From the NCBI GenBank assembly GCA_029059705.1, contig JAIDVM010000011.1, positions 21,914 to 85,913 on the forward strand: a DNA stretch of 64,000 bases, read 5' to 3'. The notes beneath the pieces were generated by a model. That model saw only the letters and a list, made by a program, of their open reading frames with translations, did not search any database and had not been told where the DNA came from. The position numbers and the translations under genes are program-made. This DNA comes from Clostridia bacterium (GTDB taxonomy: Bacteria > Bacillota > Clostridia > Christensenellales > Borkfalkiaceae). Each line of letters opens with the position of its first letter. The stretch's first letter is position 1. Below are positions 25,415-34,808 of the stretch, piece by piece.

Positions 25415-25718
25415 AACTTATTTGGGTTTTTGCGTGAAATCGCGCGAAATTTCCATAGGAAGCGGCGCAATTTCCACGCTCCGCGGCGGCGTGCGGCTCC
25501 TCGTTTTGGACGGAACCTCGGCAAAAAACTCATGGCGGCTCGCCTTGAAATTCAAAAACAGGTTTTCGTGCCCGCTTATAATATGCAAGTCGGGCTTCGA
25601 ACAAGCGGTAAACAAAGGCGGCGCAAAAATAGCCGCAGTATTAAATAAAGAACTCGCGAAAGCGATTTTAAACAATTTGGACGATAATTACGAATTATAT
25701 GTCGGAGGCACAAATTAA
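25395..25718 (+). CDS. ylxQ: L7Ae/L30e-family protein YlxQ
   Basis: A 107-residue ribosomal L7Ae-like RNA-binding protein (K-turn binder), conserved in the nusA-infB operon of Firmicutes. The start is TTG at 25395: GAGGAGG lies 6 nt upstream, and the alternative ATG at 25380 would place that Shine-Dalgarno inside the coding region. It has IGSGAISTLRGGVRLLVLDGTSAKNS and CKSGFEQAVNKGGAKIAAVLN. It overlaps ylxR by 20 nt. Confidence 0.85.
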   Translation: MAKSKIETYLGFCVKSREISIGSGAISTLRGGVRLLVLDGTSAKNSWRLALKFKNRFSCPLIICKSGFEQAVNKGGAKIAAVLNKELAKAILNNLDDNYELYVGGTN

Positions 25719-25720
25719 AC

Positions 25721-28303
25721 ATGGCAAAAAAGTATGAGAATATTGAAAATATAAACAAGCTCGTAACAGGCGGCGCGGTGACCGAACTTTCGCAAAAGGT
25801 AACGGCTGCCGAAAAGGTTGCGTCCGACATTCTCAAAAAACTCAACGACTTGGAGGAGGCGGCAAAGCGCAAGAAAATAGAAGAAGCCGAAGCCGCCGCC
25901 CGCGCCGCAAAGGAAGAAGCGGCGCGCATAGCCGCTGAAAAAGCCGAAAAGGAACGCAAGGAGCAAGAAGCCAAAGCTCAGGCGGAAAAAGCTGCGCAGC
26001 CCAAAGAGCAACCGCAGACAACCGAAAAGCCCGCGCAAAGCGAAGCTAACGCAAAACCTGCCGAAAAGCCCGCCGAGCCCGCAAGGCAAACGGTTCAAAA
26101 ACCCGCCGCACAGCAAACGCAGCAGGGCGGCTTCCGTCAAGGCTCGGCTCCCCGTCAGGAAAACAAAACGTTTATCAACCGCGACAACCGTCCTTCCCGC
26201 CCTCAGCAAGGCGCGCAGACCGGCGGTTACCGCCCCAATAACCAACGCCCCGGCGCACCCTATCAGCCCCGCCCCGCAGCGGGACAAGGCGCGCGTCCTT
26301 CGGTCGGCGGTCGCTTCGGCGGCGCGGCTCCCGCTCCCGCGGTTGCGGCAAACAAGGGCAAAAACTTCGGCCCCGATAAAAAGAAGCAGAGCTTTGACAG
26401 AACCTACGTCGAAAAAGCTCACGCACCCATGTCCAAGCGCGCCCTTCAAAAGCAGCAGGGCGCCAGCATAGACGACTTCGACGAAAACAAGAGCGGTTAC
26501 AGAAAGCTCAGGGTTAAAAAGGATAAGCAAAAATCCGCGCAAACCATCAAAATCGAGCGCGCGGTCGTCACCACAAACGACATTCCTTTAAAAGTTCTTT
26601 CCGAAAAACTCGGCATAACCGCAGCCGAAATCACAAAACGCCTCTTTAAAGAGGGCATAATGGTTACGGTAAACGGCTCCATAGACTACGACACCGCGGC
26701 TCTTTTGGCGGCGGGGCTTGGGATAGAGCTTGAATACAAGCCCGAAAAGACGGCGGAGGAAGTTCTGCACGAATTGCAGGAGGACACGGTTGAAGAAATC
26801 GAAAGCCTTGTTCCCCGCGCGCCCGTAGTCACCGTTATGGGACACGTCGACCACGGCAAAACCTCGCTTTTGGACTATATAAGAAAAACCAGCGTCACCG
26901 CGGGCGAAGCGGGCGGCATAACCCAGCACATAGGCGCTTATACGGTTACCGTAAACGGCAAGGGCATAACCTTTATCGATACCCCCGGGCACGAAGCCTT
27001 TACGGCAATGCGCGCGCGCGGCGCACAGGTTACCGATATAGTAATCTTAGTCGTTGCGGCGGACGACGGCGTAATGCCGCAAACGGTTGAGGCAATCAAC
27101 CACGCAAAGGCGGCAAACGTAAGCATAATCGTAGCCGTCAACAAAATGGATAAAGTTGGAGCAAATCCCGACAAAATAAAAACCGACCTCACCAACTACG
27201 GGCTTACCCCCGAAGAATGGGGCGGCGACACGGTTATCTGCCCCATCTCGTGCAAGACGGGCGAGGGCATAGACAACCTTTTGGAAACGCTTATTTTAAC
27301 TGCCGAAATGAAGGAGCTTCTCGCCAACCCCGCAAGGGAAGCGAGGGGCGTGGTAATCGAAGCCCGCCTCGACAAGGGGCAGGGTCCCGTTGCAACCGTC
27401 CTCGTTCAAAACGGCACGCTCCGCACGGGCGACAACCTCGTCACGGGCACCGTAACCGGCAAGGTGCGCGCCATGATAGACGACAAGGGCAAAACCGTTA
27501 AGGAAGCGGGGCCTTCGATGGCGGTAAACGTTTTAGGGCTTGAATCCGTTCCCAATTCGGGCGACGCAATCAACGCCGTTTCCAAGGAGCTCATGAAACA
27601 GGTTCAGGCGGAAAGAGCCGATAAGCTCAGCGCCGAAAAATTAAAGGGCACGCCCAAGCTCCCCGTAGGCGACGAATGGGGCGACGGCGGCGAGCTTAAA
27701 AACCTCAACGTTATCATTAAGGGCGACGTTCAGGGCTCGGTCGAAGCTGTTAAACAGTCCGTTTTAAAGCTTACCAACGACGAAGTACAGATTAAGGTAA
27801 TCCACAGCGCGGCGGGCGCGGTAAACGAAAGCGACGTAATGCTCGCCGAATCTTCGAAGGCGATAATCCTCGCGTTTAACGTCCGTCCCGACCCCAAGGC
27901 GAAAGCCCTTGCCGAAAGAAGCAAGGTGGACGTGCGCACTTACCGCATAATTTACGACCTTTTGGACGAAATGGAGCTTGCCATGAAGGGCTTGCGCGCT
28001 CCCAAATATCAGGATATCCTTTTGGGCAAGTGCGAAGTTCGTCAAACCTTCAAAATCACGGGCGTGGGCAACATTGCGGGCTGCTACGTGTTGGACGGCA
28101 AAATTATCCGCGGCGGCAAGCTCAGAATTTACCGCGACAATATCTTAATCGTCGAAGGCGGCGTAAAACAGCTTAAACGCTTTAAGGACGACGTAAAGGA
28201 AGTTGCGGCGGGCTTTGAGTGCGGTTGCGCAATCGAAGGTTTCAACGACATAAAAATGGGCGATATAATAGAGTGCTATCTCATCGAAGAGGTTAAGGTT
28301 TAA
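25721..28303 (+). CDS. infB: Translation initiation factor IF-2
   Basis: An 860-residue GTPase that places fMet-tRNA on the 30S subunit. The low-complexity N-terminus has an Ala/Glu/Lys-rich coiled-coil (about 30-100) and a Gln/Pro/Arg/Gly-rich stretch (to about 235). It is followed by the IF2_N domain ([25 protein letters not shown]), the G domain ([28 protein letters not shown]), domain II and the fMet-tRNA-binding C domain. GGAGG sits in the end of ylxQ. Confidence 0.96.
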   Translation: MAKKYENIENINKLVTGGAVTELSQKVTAAEKVASDILKKLNDLEEAAKRKKIEEAEAAARAAKEEAARIAAEKAEKERKEQEAKAQAEKAAQPKEQPQTTEKPAQSEANAKPAEKPAEPARQTVQKPAAQQTQQGGFRQGSAPRQENKTFINRDNRPSRPQQGAQTGGYRPNNQRPGAPYQPRPAAGQGARPSVGGRFGGAAPAPAVAANKGKNFGPDKKKQSFDRTYVEKAHAPMSKRALQKQQGASIDDFDENKSGYRKLRVKKDKQKSAQTIKIERAVVTTNDIPLKVLSEKLGITAAEITKRLFKEGIMVTVNGSIDYDTAALLAAGLGIELEYKPEKTAEEVLHELQEDTVEEIESLVPRAPVVTVMGHVDHGKTSLLDYIRKTSVTAGEAGGITQHIGAYTVTVNGKGITFIDTPGHEAFTAMRARGAQVTDIVILVVAADDGVMPQTVEAINHAKAANVSIIVAVNKMDKVGANPDKIKTDLTNYGLTPEEWGGDTVICPISCKTGEGIDNLLETLILTAEMKELLANPAREARGVVIEARLDKGQGPVATVLVQNGTLRTGDNLVTGTVTGKVRAMIDDKGKTVKEAGPSMAVNVLGLESVPNSGDAINAVSKELMKQVQAERADKLSAEKLKGTPKLPVGDEWGDGGELKNLNVIIKGDVQGSVEAVKQSVLKLTNDEVQIKVIHSAAGAVNESDVMLAESSKAIILAFNVRPDPKAKALAERSKVDVRTYRIIYDLLDEMELAMKGLRAPKYQDILLGKCEVRQTFKITGVGNIAGCYVLDGKIIRGGKLRIYRDNILIVEGGVKQLKRFKDDVKEVAAGFECGCAIEGFNDIKMGDIIECYLIEEVKV

Positions 28304-28675
28304 ATGAAAGGTGTACGCGGCGAACGCTTGGCGGGCGAATTTCAAAAGGAAATCCACAATATAATAAATAATAAGGTAAAAGCCAAAGAGCCTTCGCTTT
28401 CGGTTATCATAAGCGTAACCGGCGCCGACGTCGCTCCCGATTTAAAGAGCGCAAAGGTTTTTATAAGTGTGTACGACACGGATAAAGCCCGCGCCGAAAA
28501 AAGTTTTGAAATAATCAAAGAAAACGCAGGCTTTATAAGAAGGGAGCTTTCCCGCGTGATGACGCTGAGAACGGTTCCCGAGCTAAGGTTTATCCTTGAC
28601 ACAAGCATGGAATACGGGCAGAAAATAGACAAGCTCATCTACGGGCTTGAAAGCAAAGATGAACGCAAAGATTGA
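28304..28675 (+). CDS. rbfA: Ribosome-binding factor A
   Basis: A 123-residue 30S assembly and cold-adaptation factor with KH-like fold. It has RLAGEFQKEIHNIINNKVKAKEPSLSVIISVTGADVAPDLKSAKVFISV and RTVPELRFILDTSMEYGQKIDKLI, the classic RbfA ending. It begins directly after the infB stop and overlaps nrnA. Confidence 0.95.
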   Translation: MKGVRGERLAGEFQKEIHNIINNKVKAKEPSLSVIISVTGADVAPDLKSAKVFISVYDTDKARAEKSFEIIKENAGFIRRELSRVMTLRTVPELRFILDTSMEYGQKIDKLIYGLESKDERKD

Positions 28676-29618
28676 AGAAATTATCGAACAACTTAATAAA
28701 TCTTCGCGCATAGCCGTGTTTTGCCACGCCCGCCCCGACGGCGACGCTTTGGGCAGCGGGCTTGCCTTAACGCTCGCTTTAAAAAACCTCGGCAAAACGG
28801 CGCACATGTGTTGCGAGGATTTGCCCCCCGAAAAGTTTTCGTATATCCCCGCAACGGAACTTGTAAACACTACTATTCCGCAAGGGGAGTACGACTTGTT
28901 CGTAACAGTCGACTGCGCCGATACGGCTCGGCTCGGCGTGTTTGCAAAACGCTTTTCAAAATTCAAAAAAACCACTGTAAACATAGACCACCACGTTTCC
29001 AACGGCGGCTTTGCCGCATATAACTTCGTGCAGGACTGCCCCGCAAGCTGCGAAATAGTAACCCGCATCTTCCGCACGGCAGGCTGGGAAATAACCGAAG
29101 AAATCGCAAACCTTTTAATGCTCGGGCTTATAACCGACAGCGGCAACTTCACCCATCAGGACGTAACCGCGCAAACGTTTGAAACCGCGGCATATTTAAG
29201 GGGCAAAGGCGCCGACGTCAACAAAATCAACTATCAAATGTTCACCCGTCAGCCCAAGGAAAGGGCGCTTTTGTACGGCAGGGTTATGAACAAAATCCGC
29301 TTCGCCCTTGACGATAAATTAACCTTTATCGTCATTCCTAAAAAGGACATGGAGGAGTGCGGCGCCGATAAAAGCTTAACCGAAGGCTTCGTCGATTTCC
29401 CGCTCACGATAGACGGCGTAGAGGTTTCTATTTCTTTAATGGAATTCAAAAAAGAGCAATACAAAGCCTCGCTCCGCAGCAAGGGCAAAGTAAACGTAAA
29501 CGCGGTTGCCGCAACCTTCGGCGGCGGCGGGCACGTTTTAGCCAGCGGCTGCATGCTGTTCGGCACTATAGAACACGTTATCGACAAGCTCACCTACGCG
29601 GTGTATCAAAACTTATGA
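28659..29618 (+). CDS. nrnA: DHH-family nanoRNase/pAp phosphatase (NrnA-like)
   Basis: A 319-residue bifunctional oligoribonuclease and pAp phosphatase. The DHH domain has CHARPDGDALGSGLAL (metal-binding), VTVDCADTARLG and the NIDHHVSN signature. The C-terminal DHHA1 domain ends with GGGGHVLASGCM. ATG 28659 was preferred over the in-frame TTG at 28647. It lies between rbfA and truB, its normal place in Firmicutes, and overlaps truB (ATGA). Confidence 0.92.
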   Translation: MNAKIEEIIEQLNKSSRIAVFCHARPDGDALGSGLALTLALKNLGKTAHMCCEDLPPEKFSYIPATELVNTTIPQGEYDLFVTVDCADTARLGVFAKRFSKFKKTTVNIDHHVSNGGFAAYNFVQDCPASCEIVTRIFRTAGWEITEEIANLLMLGLITDSGNFTHQDVTAQTFETAAYLRGKGADVNKINYQMFTRQPKERALLYGRVMNKIRFALDDKLTFIVIPKKDMEECGADKSLTEGFVDFPLTIDGVEVSISLMEFKKEQYKASLRSKGKVNVNAVAATFGGGGHVLASGCMLFGTIEHVIDKLTYAVYQNL

Positions 29619-30463
29619 CAGGTTTTATCTGCGTGGATAAGGCGGAGGGTATAAGCTCCGCCGCCGAAGTTAATAAAATAAAAAGGCTTACAAACACCCC
29701 TTGCGGGCATATGGGCACGCTCGACCCGATGGCTTCGGGCGTTCTCCCCGTCGCGATAGGCAACGCCGCAAGGCTGTTCGATTATTTTCTGGACAAGCGC
29801 AAAACCTACGTCGCAACATTCCGTTTCGGTGTGGACAGCGACACGCTCGACACAACAGGTCAAATGCGTTTAAACGCGGGATATGTGCCCGCCGAATCGC
29901 AAATTTGCGGGGTTTTAAACGAGTTTGTCGGCGAACTCAACCAAATCCCCCCGCGCTATTCGGCAAAGAATATTTCGGGTAAACGCGGCTACGAGCTTGC
30001 GCGTAAGGGCGTGGATTTCGAGCTTCCCCCCAAAAAAGTAACCGTTTATTCCTTTGAACTGTTACAACAGACGGACGAGGACTGTTATTCGTTTCAAATT
30101 GAATGCGGCGGCGGCACTTATATCCGCTCGCTTGCAAGAGATTTGGGCAAAAGACTTAATACCTGCGCCGTAATGAGCGCGCTAAAAAGAACTCAAAGCG
30201 GAATTTTTTCGCTTGAAAATGCAGTTAAAACGGACAGTCTTACTGCCGAAAATATAAAGGATTTCATTATCCCTACCGAGAGCGTTTTGCCGTTTGACGG
30301 CATATATCCCTCGGTTAGCGATGCAAAAAAGCTTTTCAACGGTTTATCCGTGCAAACCGACCTCCCCGACGGAACCTACAAAATTTTTACGGCGGACGGT
30401 GTGTTTTACGGGCTTGCAGAGGCAAACCGAACAATATTAAAGGTGAGGAAAAAACTATGTTGA
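29615..30463 (+). CDS. truB: tRNA pseudouridine-55 synthase TruB
   Basis: A 282-residue enzyme making pseudouridine 55 in the T-loop of tRNAs. It has FICVDKAEGISS, the catalytic Asp in GHMGTLDPMASGVLPVAIG, QIPPRYSAKNISGKRGYELAR and GGGTYIRSLARDLG. ATGA overlap with nrnA; the last 7 nt overlap ribF. Full length. Confidence 0.95.
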   Translation: MTGFICVDKAEGISSAAEVNKIKRLTNTPCGHMGTLDPMASGVLPVAIGNAARLFDYFLDKRKTYVATFRFGVDSDTLDTTGQMRLNAGYVPAESQICGVLNEFVGELNQIPPRYSAKNISGKRGYELARKGVDFELPPKKVTVYSFELLQQTDEDCYSFQIECGGGTYIRSLARDLGKRLNTCAVMSALKRTQSGIFSLENAVKTDSLTAENIKDFIIPTESVLPFDGIYPSVSDAKKLFNGLSVQTDLPDGTYKIFTADGVFYGLAEANRTILKVRKKLC

Positions 30464-31788
30464 CTGAGGTAAGGTATAACCAGGACGAATACGAATTTCC
30501 CTGTCTGCTGGTGCTCGGCAGTTTCGACGCAATTCACGCAGGGCATGCGGAGCTTTTGAAAAAAGCCAAATTGCAGGCAAAAATCAACGGGCTTGATTTG
30601 GGCGTAATGGTTTTTACGGGCGGCAAGGGCGGCAATCAAATCTGCACGTACGGGGAAAAACTTGCGCTTATCGAACAGTACAACGCAAAATTCGTTTTAA
30701 GCGTGGAATTTACCGACGACTTCAAAAAGACGAAGCCGCTTGATTTTTTGCAAGCCATAGAGGAAAAACTCAACGTCAAAGCGTACATGAGCGGCAAGGA
30801 TTTCCGCTTCGGCGCGGGCGCAAAGGGCAAATCGTCCACGCTCAAAAACTACGGCGAGGACGAAGATAACGGCGTCTGGTATATGTCCGTCAAGGATTTA
30901 ACCGATGAAAACGGCGAAAAAATCAGCTCCACCAAAATCAAAGAATTAATCGAAAGCGGCGAAATAACCGCCGCAAACGCGCTGCTCGGCAGAAATTATT
31001 CCGCTTTGTGCGAGGTTTTATCCGCAACGGAAAACGGCGAAGTAACCGCGTTGACTCTGGCATATCCCGAGGGCAAAGTAAAAATTAAAGAAGGCGTTTA
31101 CGCCGCTAAATGCACCGTTGGCGACGTTGAATACGAAGGCGTTGTAAACTGCGGCGAAAATTTTGAATTGCACGTAAAAAACTTTAACGGACTTCCCGAA
31201 GGCGAAAAAATAACCGTCGAATTCATAGACTGTTTTGCAGGCGAAGAAGAAACTTGCGCCGAGCACCCCGCGCCCGTTATTGCAGAACAGCCCGCCCCTG
31301 TCATTCTGAGCGACAGCGAAGAATCTCAAACGGAAACGGTTGTTCCCGCGCCCGTCGAAGAACTCGCGGTAGCGGACGAATCTCCCGCGGAAGAACCCGC
31401 CGACTGTCATTCCGAGCAAAGCGAGGAAACTCCCGCCGAAGAGCCCGCTCAACAAGAATTAACAGAAGAGCAATCCGCTTCCGCTGTCATTCTGAGCGGA
31501 GTCGAAGAATCCACGGTAGAACAACCCGAAGCGGAAGTTTTTGCCGACGACGGCGGCTTTGACGACGATTATTGCGAGGAAGACTTTATTGAAGAGCAGC
31601 CCGCCGAAGTAACCTCCGAGGTTATTTCGGAAGAACCCGCTACCGAACCCGCGGAACAGCCCGCCGACTGTCATTCCGAGCAAAGCGAGGAACCCGTTTC
31701 CTCTGTCATTCTGAGCGAAGTCGAGGAAACTCCCGCCGAAGAAGAAATTACCGACACAAACGAAAACAACGAGGAATCCATTGATTAA
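30457..31788 (+). CDS. ribF: RibF-like FAD synthetase with degenerate kinase half and repeat-derived tail
   Basis: A 443-residue protein. Residues 1-185 are the FAD synthetase (FMN adenylyltransferase) domain, with VLGSFDAIHAGH and KISSTKIKELIESGEI. Residues about 190-265 correspond to the riboflavin kinase domain but lack its GFPTAN motif and the NPTF segment; only EGVYAAKCTVGDVEYEGVVNCG remains recognisable. Residues about 270-443 are a low-complexity acidic tail built around five in-frame copies of the genomic REP-like repeat (reading VILSDSEES or CHSEQSEE) with Pro/Ala/Glu spacers. The adenylyltransferase is probably active; the kinase is doubtful. It overlaps truB and nfo. Confidence 0.85.
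   Translation: MLTEVRYNQDEYEFPCLLVLGSFDAIHAGHAELLKKAKLQAKINGLDLGVMVFTGGKGGNQICTYGEKLALIEQYNAKFVLSVEFTDDFKKTKPLDFLQAIEEKLNVKAYMSGKDFRFGAGAKGKSSTLKNYGEDEDNGVWYMSVKDLTDENGEKISSTKIKELIESGEITAANALLGRNYSALCEVLSATENGEVTALTLAYPEGKVKIKEGVYAAKCTVGDVEYEGVVNCGENFELHVKNFNGLPEGEKITVEFIDCFAGEEETCAEHPAPVIAEQPAPVILSDSEESQTETVVPAPVEELAVADESPAEEPADCHSEQSEETPAEEPAQQELTEEQSASAVILSGVEESTVEQPEAEVFADDGGFDDDYCEEDFIEEQPAEVTSEVISEEPATEPAEQPADCHSEQSEEPVSSVILSEVEETPAEEEITDTNENNEESID
31299..31729. repeat. Five in-frame repeat B copies inside ribF
   Basis: Units start at 31299, 31405, 31485, 31669 and 31704, each TGTCATTCTGAG or TGTCATTCCGAG followed by a GAGGAA or GAAGAATC end. Copies 1, 3 and 5 are read in the frame giving VILS; copies 2 and 4 in the frame giving CHSEQSEE. 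All keep the frame open. Confidence 0.88.
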
Positions 31789-32638
31789 ATTCGGCCCCAG
31801 CGGCAACGACGAAAAATTTTACGCCCAAGGCTTTAAGCACTCCGAACAATCCGCGGCTTATTGCAAAAATCTGGGGCTTGACTGCTTTGAATATTCCTTC
31901 GGCAGAGGGGTTATGATGTCCGAGGGCAAGGCGCTTTCCATAGGCAACGCCTTTAAAGAGGCGGGCGTTGAAATAAGCGTCCACGCGCCCTACTTCATCA
32001 ACTTTGCAAACCCCGCCGAAGAAGCCGCGCAAAAATCCTACGGCTACGTTTTGGACAGCGCCAAATTCGTTTCGCTGATGGGCGGCGAAAGAATAGTCTT
32101 TCACCCCGCCGCGCAGGGCAAGGCGACAAGGGAAGAGGCCGTTGCAAAATGCGCCGACCGCTTAAAAATCCTCAGGGATTTAATTTATGAAAACGGCTTC
32201 CAAAACTTAAAATTCTGCCCCGAAACCATGGGCAAATTCGCGCAAATCGGCACGCTTGAAGAAATAGTCAACTTCTGCAAAATAGACGACTGCTTTCTCC
32301 CCGCAATCGACTTCGGTCACATCAACGCGCGCGAGCAGGGCAGCTTAAAAACCGAAAACGACTATTTAACCCGCCTCGAATATATGATTTCAGAGCTCGG
32401 CTACGAGCGCGTAAAGCACTTTCACGTGCACTTTTCAAAAATCATGTACGGCGCCAAGGGCGAAATAAAGCACCTCACCTTCGGGGACGAAATTTACGGC
32501 CCCGAATTCGAACCGCTTGCCCGCGCGTTAAAAAAATTAAAGCTCGAGCCGTATATAGTCAGCGAATCGGCTGGCACGCAGTCCACCGACGCGCTCGCAA
32601 TGAAACAAATTTATAATAGTGTTGACACGGATAAATAA
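31781..32638 (+). CDS. Endonuclease IV-like AP endonuclease (TIM barrel)
   Basis: A 285-residue member of the AP endonuclease family 2. Metal-ligand motifs match endonuclease IV in order: VHAPYFIN, VFHPAAQG, CPETMGK, AIDFGHINA, HFHVHFSK and VSESAG. The usual D-x-H ligand pair after the HxHFSK motif is not clear (GEIKHLTFGDE here), so one zinc site may be altered. The start is TTG with GAGGA 6 nt upstream; it overlaps ribF by 8 nt. A role in abasic-site repair is likely but a different TIM-barrel function is possible. Confidence 0.78.
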   Translation: MIKFGPSGNDEKFYAQGFKHSEQSAAYCKNLGLDCFEYSFGRGVMMSEGKALSIGNAFKEAGVEISVHAPYFINFANPAEEAAQKSYGYVLDSAKFVSLMGGERIVFHPAAQGKATREEAVAKCADRLKILRDLIYENGFQNLKFCPETMGKFAQIGTLEEIVNFCKIDDCFLPAIDFGHINAREQGSLKTENDYLTRLEYMISELGYERVKHFHVHFSKIMYGAKGEIKHLTFGDEIYGPEFEPLARALKKLKLEPYIVSESAGTQSTDALAMKQIYNSVDTDK

Positions 32639-32650
32639 TTTTGGTAAAAT
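32622..32650 (+). promoter_or_regulatory. Promoter of the M24 peptidase gene (very short leader)
   Basis: TTGACA (32622-32627), 17-bp spacer, TAAAAT (32645-32650), overlapping the end of the endonuclease gene. Predicted start about 32657, 11 nt before the ATG, without a Shine-Dalgarno. Confidence 0.75.
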
Positions 32651-32667
32651 TATTTCGGCATTAAATT

Positions 32668-33717
32668 ATGGCACATACAAACGCTCAAAAAATTTTCAAG
32701 GCGGCGGGCGCGCAGGCGGTATTAACCGAACAGCCCGACCTCCGCAAATATCTCACGGGGATAGAAACCTCGTTCGGCTACGTCTTAACCACGGAAAAAG
32801 AAACGGTTTTTTACACCGATTCCCGCTATTTAGAAGCGGCTAAGTCAGCCTTGAAGGGCAGCGAAATAACCGTAAAGCAGTTCGTTTCCCCGCTCGAAAA
32901 TATTTTAAGCGGCTTAAATCAGGTTGCAATTCCGCTTTCGCAAACGCTCTTTCCCCAATACGAGCGGCTTAAAAAAGCGGGGCTTGAAATTAAAGACAGC
33001 ACGCAGGCGTTCCAAAACGCAATGATAATAAAGCAGGACTACGAGCTTGATTTAATAAAGCAAGCCTGCAAAATCGCCGACGATGCGTTTACCGCGTTGC
33101 TCCCCCGCATAAAGGAGGGCATGAGCGAAAACGACCTCGCCGCCGAGCTTGAATATTTAATGCGCAGCAACGGCGCAAGCGGCACCAGCTTTTCAACAAT
33201 CGCCGCGTTCGGCAAAAATTCCAGCGTTCCCCACCACGAAACGGGCGCGGATAAATTAAAATTCGGCGACGTCGTCTTAATCGACTTCGGCTGCAAATTC
33301 GGCGGCTATTGCTCCGACTGCACCCGCACGTTCCTCTTCGGCGACGATAAAAAACACGAAAATTTCAAAAGAACGTATAAAGAGGTGCTCGCCGCCCACA
33401 TGCTCGTCAAGGAAAAAACGACGTGCGGCATGACGGGCGCGCAAAGCGACGCAATCGCCCGCGATTATTTAAAGGAGCGGGGACTGGACAAGTTTTTCAC
33501 CCACTCGCTCGGGCACGGCATAGGCATCAACGTTCACGAAGCACCCTATCTTTCCCCCCAAGGCGCGGATATTCTGCAAAACGGCATGGTCTTTTCCGAC
33601 GAGCCGGGGGTATATTTCGAAGGCGATTACGGCATAAGGATAGAGGACACGGTTGCGCTTTTAAACGGCAAAACCGAAAGCCTAACCAAAACCGACAAAA
33701 ATCTTTTAATACTTTAA
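32668..33717 (+). CDS. M24-family Xaa-Pro aminopeptidase
   Basis: A 349-residue metallopeptidase. The N-terminal creatinase-like domain (1-125) starts [30 protein letters not shown]. The pita-bread catalytic domain holds all metal ligands: [19 protein letters not shown] (two Asp), [14 protein letters not shown] (His), SDEPGVYF (Glu) and IRIEDTVAL (Glu). It removes N-terminal residues before proline. Upstream of efp, as in many Firmicutes. Confidence 0.92.
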   Translation: MAHTNAQKIFKAAGAQAVLTEQPDLRKYLTGIETSFGYVLTTEKETVFYTDSRYLEAAKSALKGSEITVKQFVSPLENILSGLNQVAIPLSQTLFPQYERLKKAGLEIKDSTQAFQNAMIIKQDYELDLIKQACKIADDAFTALLPRIKEGMSENDLAAELEYLMRSNGASGTSFSTIAAFGKNSSVPHHETGADKLKFGDVVLIDFGCKFGGYCSDCTRTFLFGDDKKHENFKRTYKEVLAAHMLVKEKTTCGMTGAQSDAIARDYLKERGLDKFFTHSLGHGIGINVHEAPYLSPQGADILQNGMVFSDEPGVYFEGDYGIRIEDTVALLNGKTESLTKTDKNLLIL

Positions 33718-33755
33718 ACAAAAAAATAATCAATCCGCAAAAAGGAGAAATTTTT

Positions 33756-34331
33756 ATGGCATCGATATTAGCAGGCGACATCAGAAAGGGCAGCACTTTC
33801 GAATATAACGGCAAAGGCGTTTACACCGTAACCGAGTTTCAGCACGTTAAACCCGGCAAGGGCGCGGCTTTCGTAAGAACCACGCTTAAAAACGTGGTAA
33901 CGGGGCAGGTGCTTTCGGACATAACCTTCAACCCCACGGCAAAGCTCGAAACGGCTCAGGTTGAAACGAGAAAAATGGAATATCTCTATTTCGACGGCGA
34001 GTTCTACACCTTTATGGACCCCGACAGCTACGAGCAGATAACCTTAAACCACGACCAGGTTGAAGAAGCGTTAAAATACATCAAGGAAAACGACACCGTT
34101 ACCATCAAATCGTTAAACGGCGTGGCTTTCTCGGTTGAACCCGAAAACTTTGTCGAACTCAAAATAACCGAGTGCGAACCGGGCGTTAAGGGCAACACCG
34201 CAACCAACGCAATGAAAAACGCAGTCGTTGAAACGGGCGCAACCATTCAGGTGCCCATGTTCGTTGAAGAGGGCGAAACAATCCGTATCGACACGAGAAC
34301 GGGACAGTATATGTCGCGCGTAGGCAAATAA
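33756..34331 (+). CDS. efp: Elongation factor P
   Basis: A 191-residue factor that rescues ribosomes stalled at polyproline. The three OB/KOW domains begin [39 protein letters not shown]; the tip lysine lies in KPGKG, as in the Bacillus-type protein. AAAGGAG is 9 nt upstream of ATG 33756; longer in-frame extensions lie in the peptidase gene and were rejected. The proteins here are rich in Pro-Glu pairs. Its stop overlaps the dtd start (TAATG). Confidence 0.95.
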   Translation: MASILAGDIRKGSTFEYNGKGVYTVTEFQHVKPGKGAAFVRTTLKNVVTGQVLSDITFNPTAKLETAQVETRKMEYLYFDGEFYTFMDPDSYEQITLNHDQVEEALKYIKENDTVTIKSLNGVAFSVEPENFVELKITECEPGVKGNTATNAMKNAVVETGATIQVPMFVEEGETIRIDTRTGQYMSRVGK

Positions 34332-34768
34332 TGAAAGCCGTAATTCAGCGGGTGGGGCGCACGCGCCTTTCCGTTGACGGAAAATTAATTTCCGAAATTC
34401 CCTTCGGGCTTGCGGTTTACCTCGGCGTAAAAGTCGGCGACGGCAAAAAACAGGCGGAACAACTCGCAAAAAAAGTTGCCGCTTTAAGAATTTTCGAAGA
34501 CGATAACGGCAAAATGAACTTGTCGGTAAAGGAAGTCGGCGGCGAAATTCTTTTAATATCCCAGTTCACGCTCTGCGGCGATTGCTCCCACGGCAACCGC
34601 CCAAGCTTTACGCTTGCCGAACGCCCCGAAAAAGCGCAACCGCTCTACGAGTATACCCGCGACCTCATTTCGGCTTTTGGCATAACCGTAAAATGCGGCG
34701 TTTTCGGCGCGGATATGAAAATCGAGCAATACAACGACGGGCCCGTAACAATTATATACGAAGTTTAA
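34331..34768 (+). CDS. dtd: D-aminoacyl-tRNA deacylase
   Basis: A 145-residue proofreading enzyme removing D-amino acids from tRNA. It has [43 protein letters not shown] with the active-site SQFT, and the cross-subunit loop NDGPVTIIYEV, the DTD GP motif. Coupled to efp by a 1-nt stop/start overlap. Full length. Confidence 0.94.
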   Translation: MKAVIQRVGRTRLSVDGKLISEIPFGLAVYLGVKVGDGKKQAEQLAKKVAALRIFEDDNGKMNLSVKEVGGEILLISQFTLCGDCSHGNRPSFTLAERPEKAQPLYEYTRDLISAFGITVKCGVFGADMKIEQYNDGPVTIIYEV

Positions 34769-34808
34769 ATTTACAGGGCGGGCAACCTCGCCCTGTTTCG
34801 TTAATTAT

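Noticed and set aside
25715..26542. Minus-strand frame opposite the infB N-terminus
   Set aside because: Shadow of the low-complexity Ala/Glu/Lys and Arg/Gly/Pro region of IF-2.
33423..33755. Long N-terminal extension of EF-P
   Set aside because: It lies inside the M24 peptidase gene in another frame; the conserved start at 33756 has AAAGGAG.
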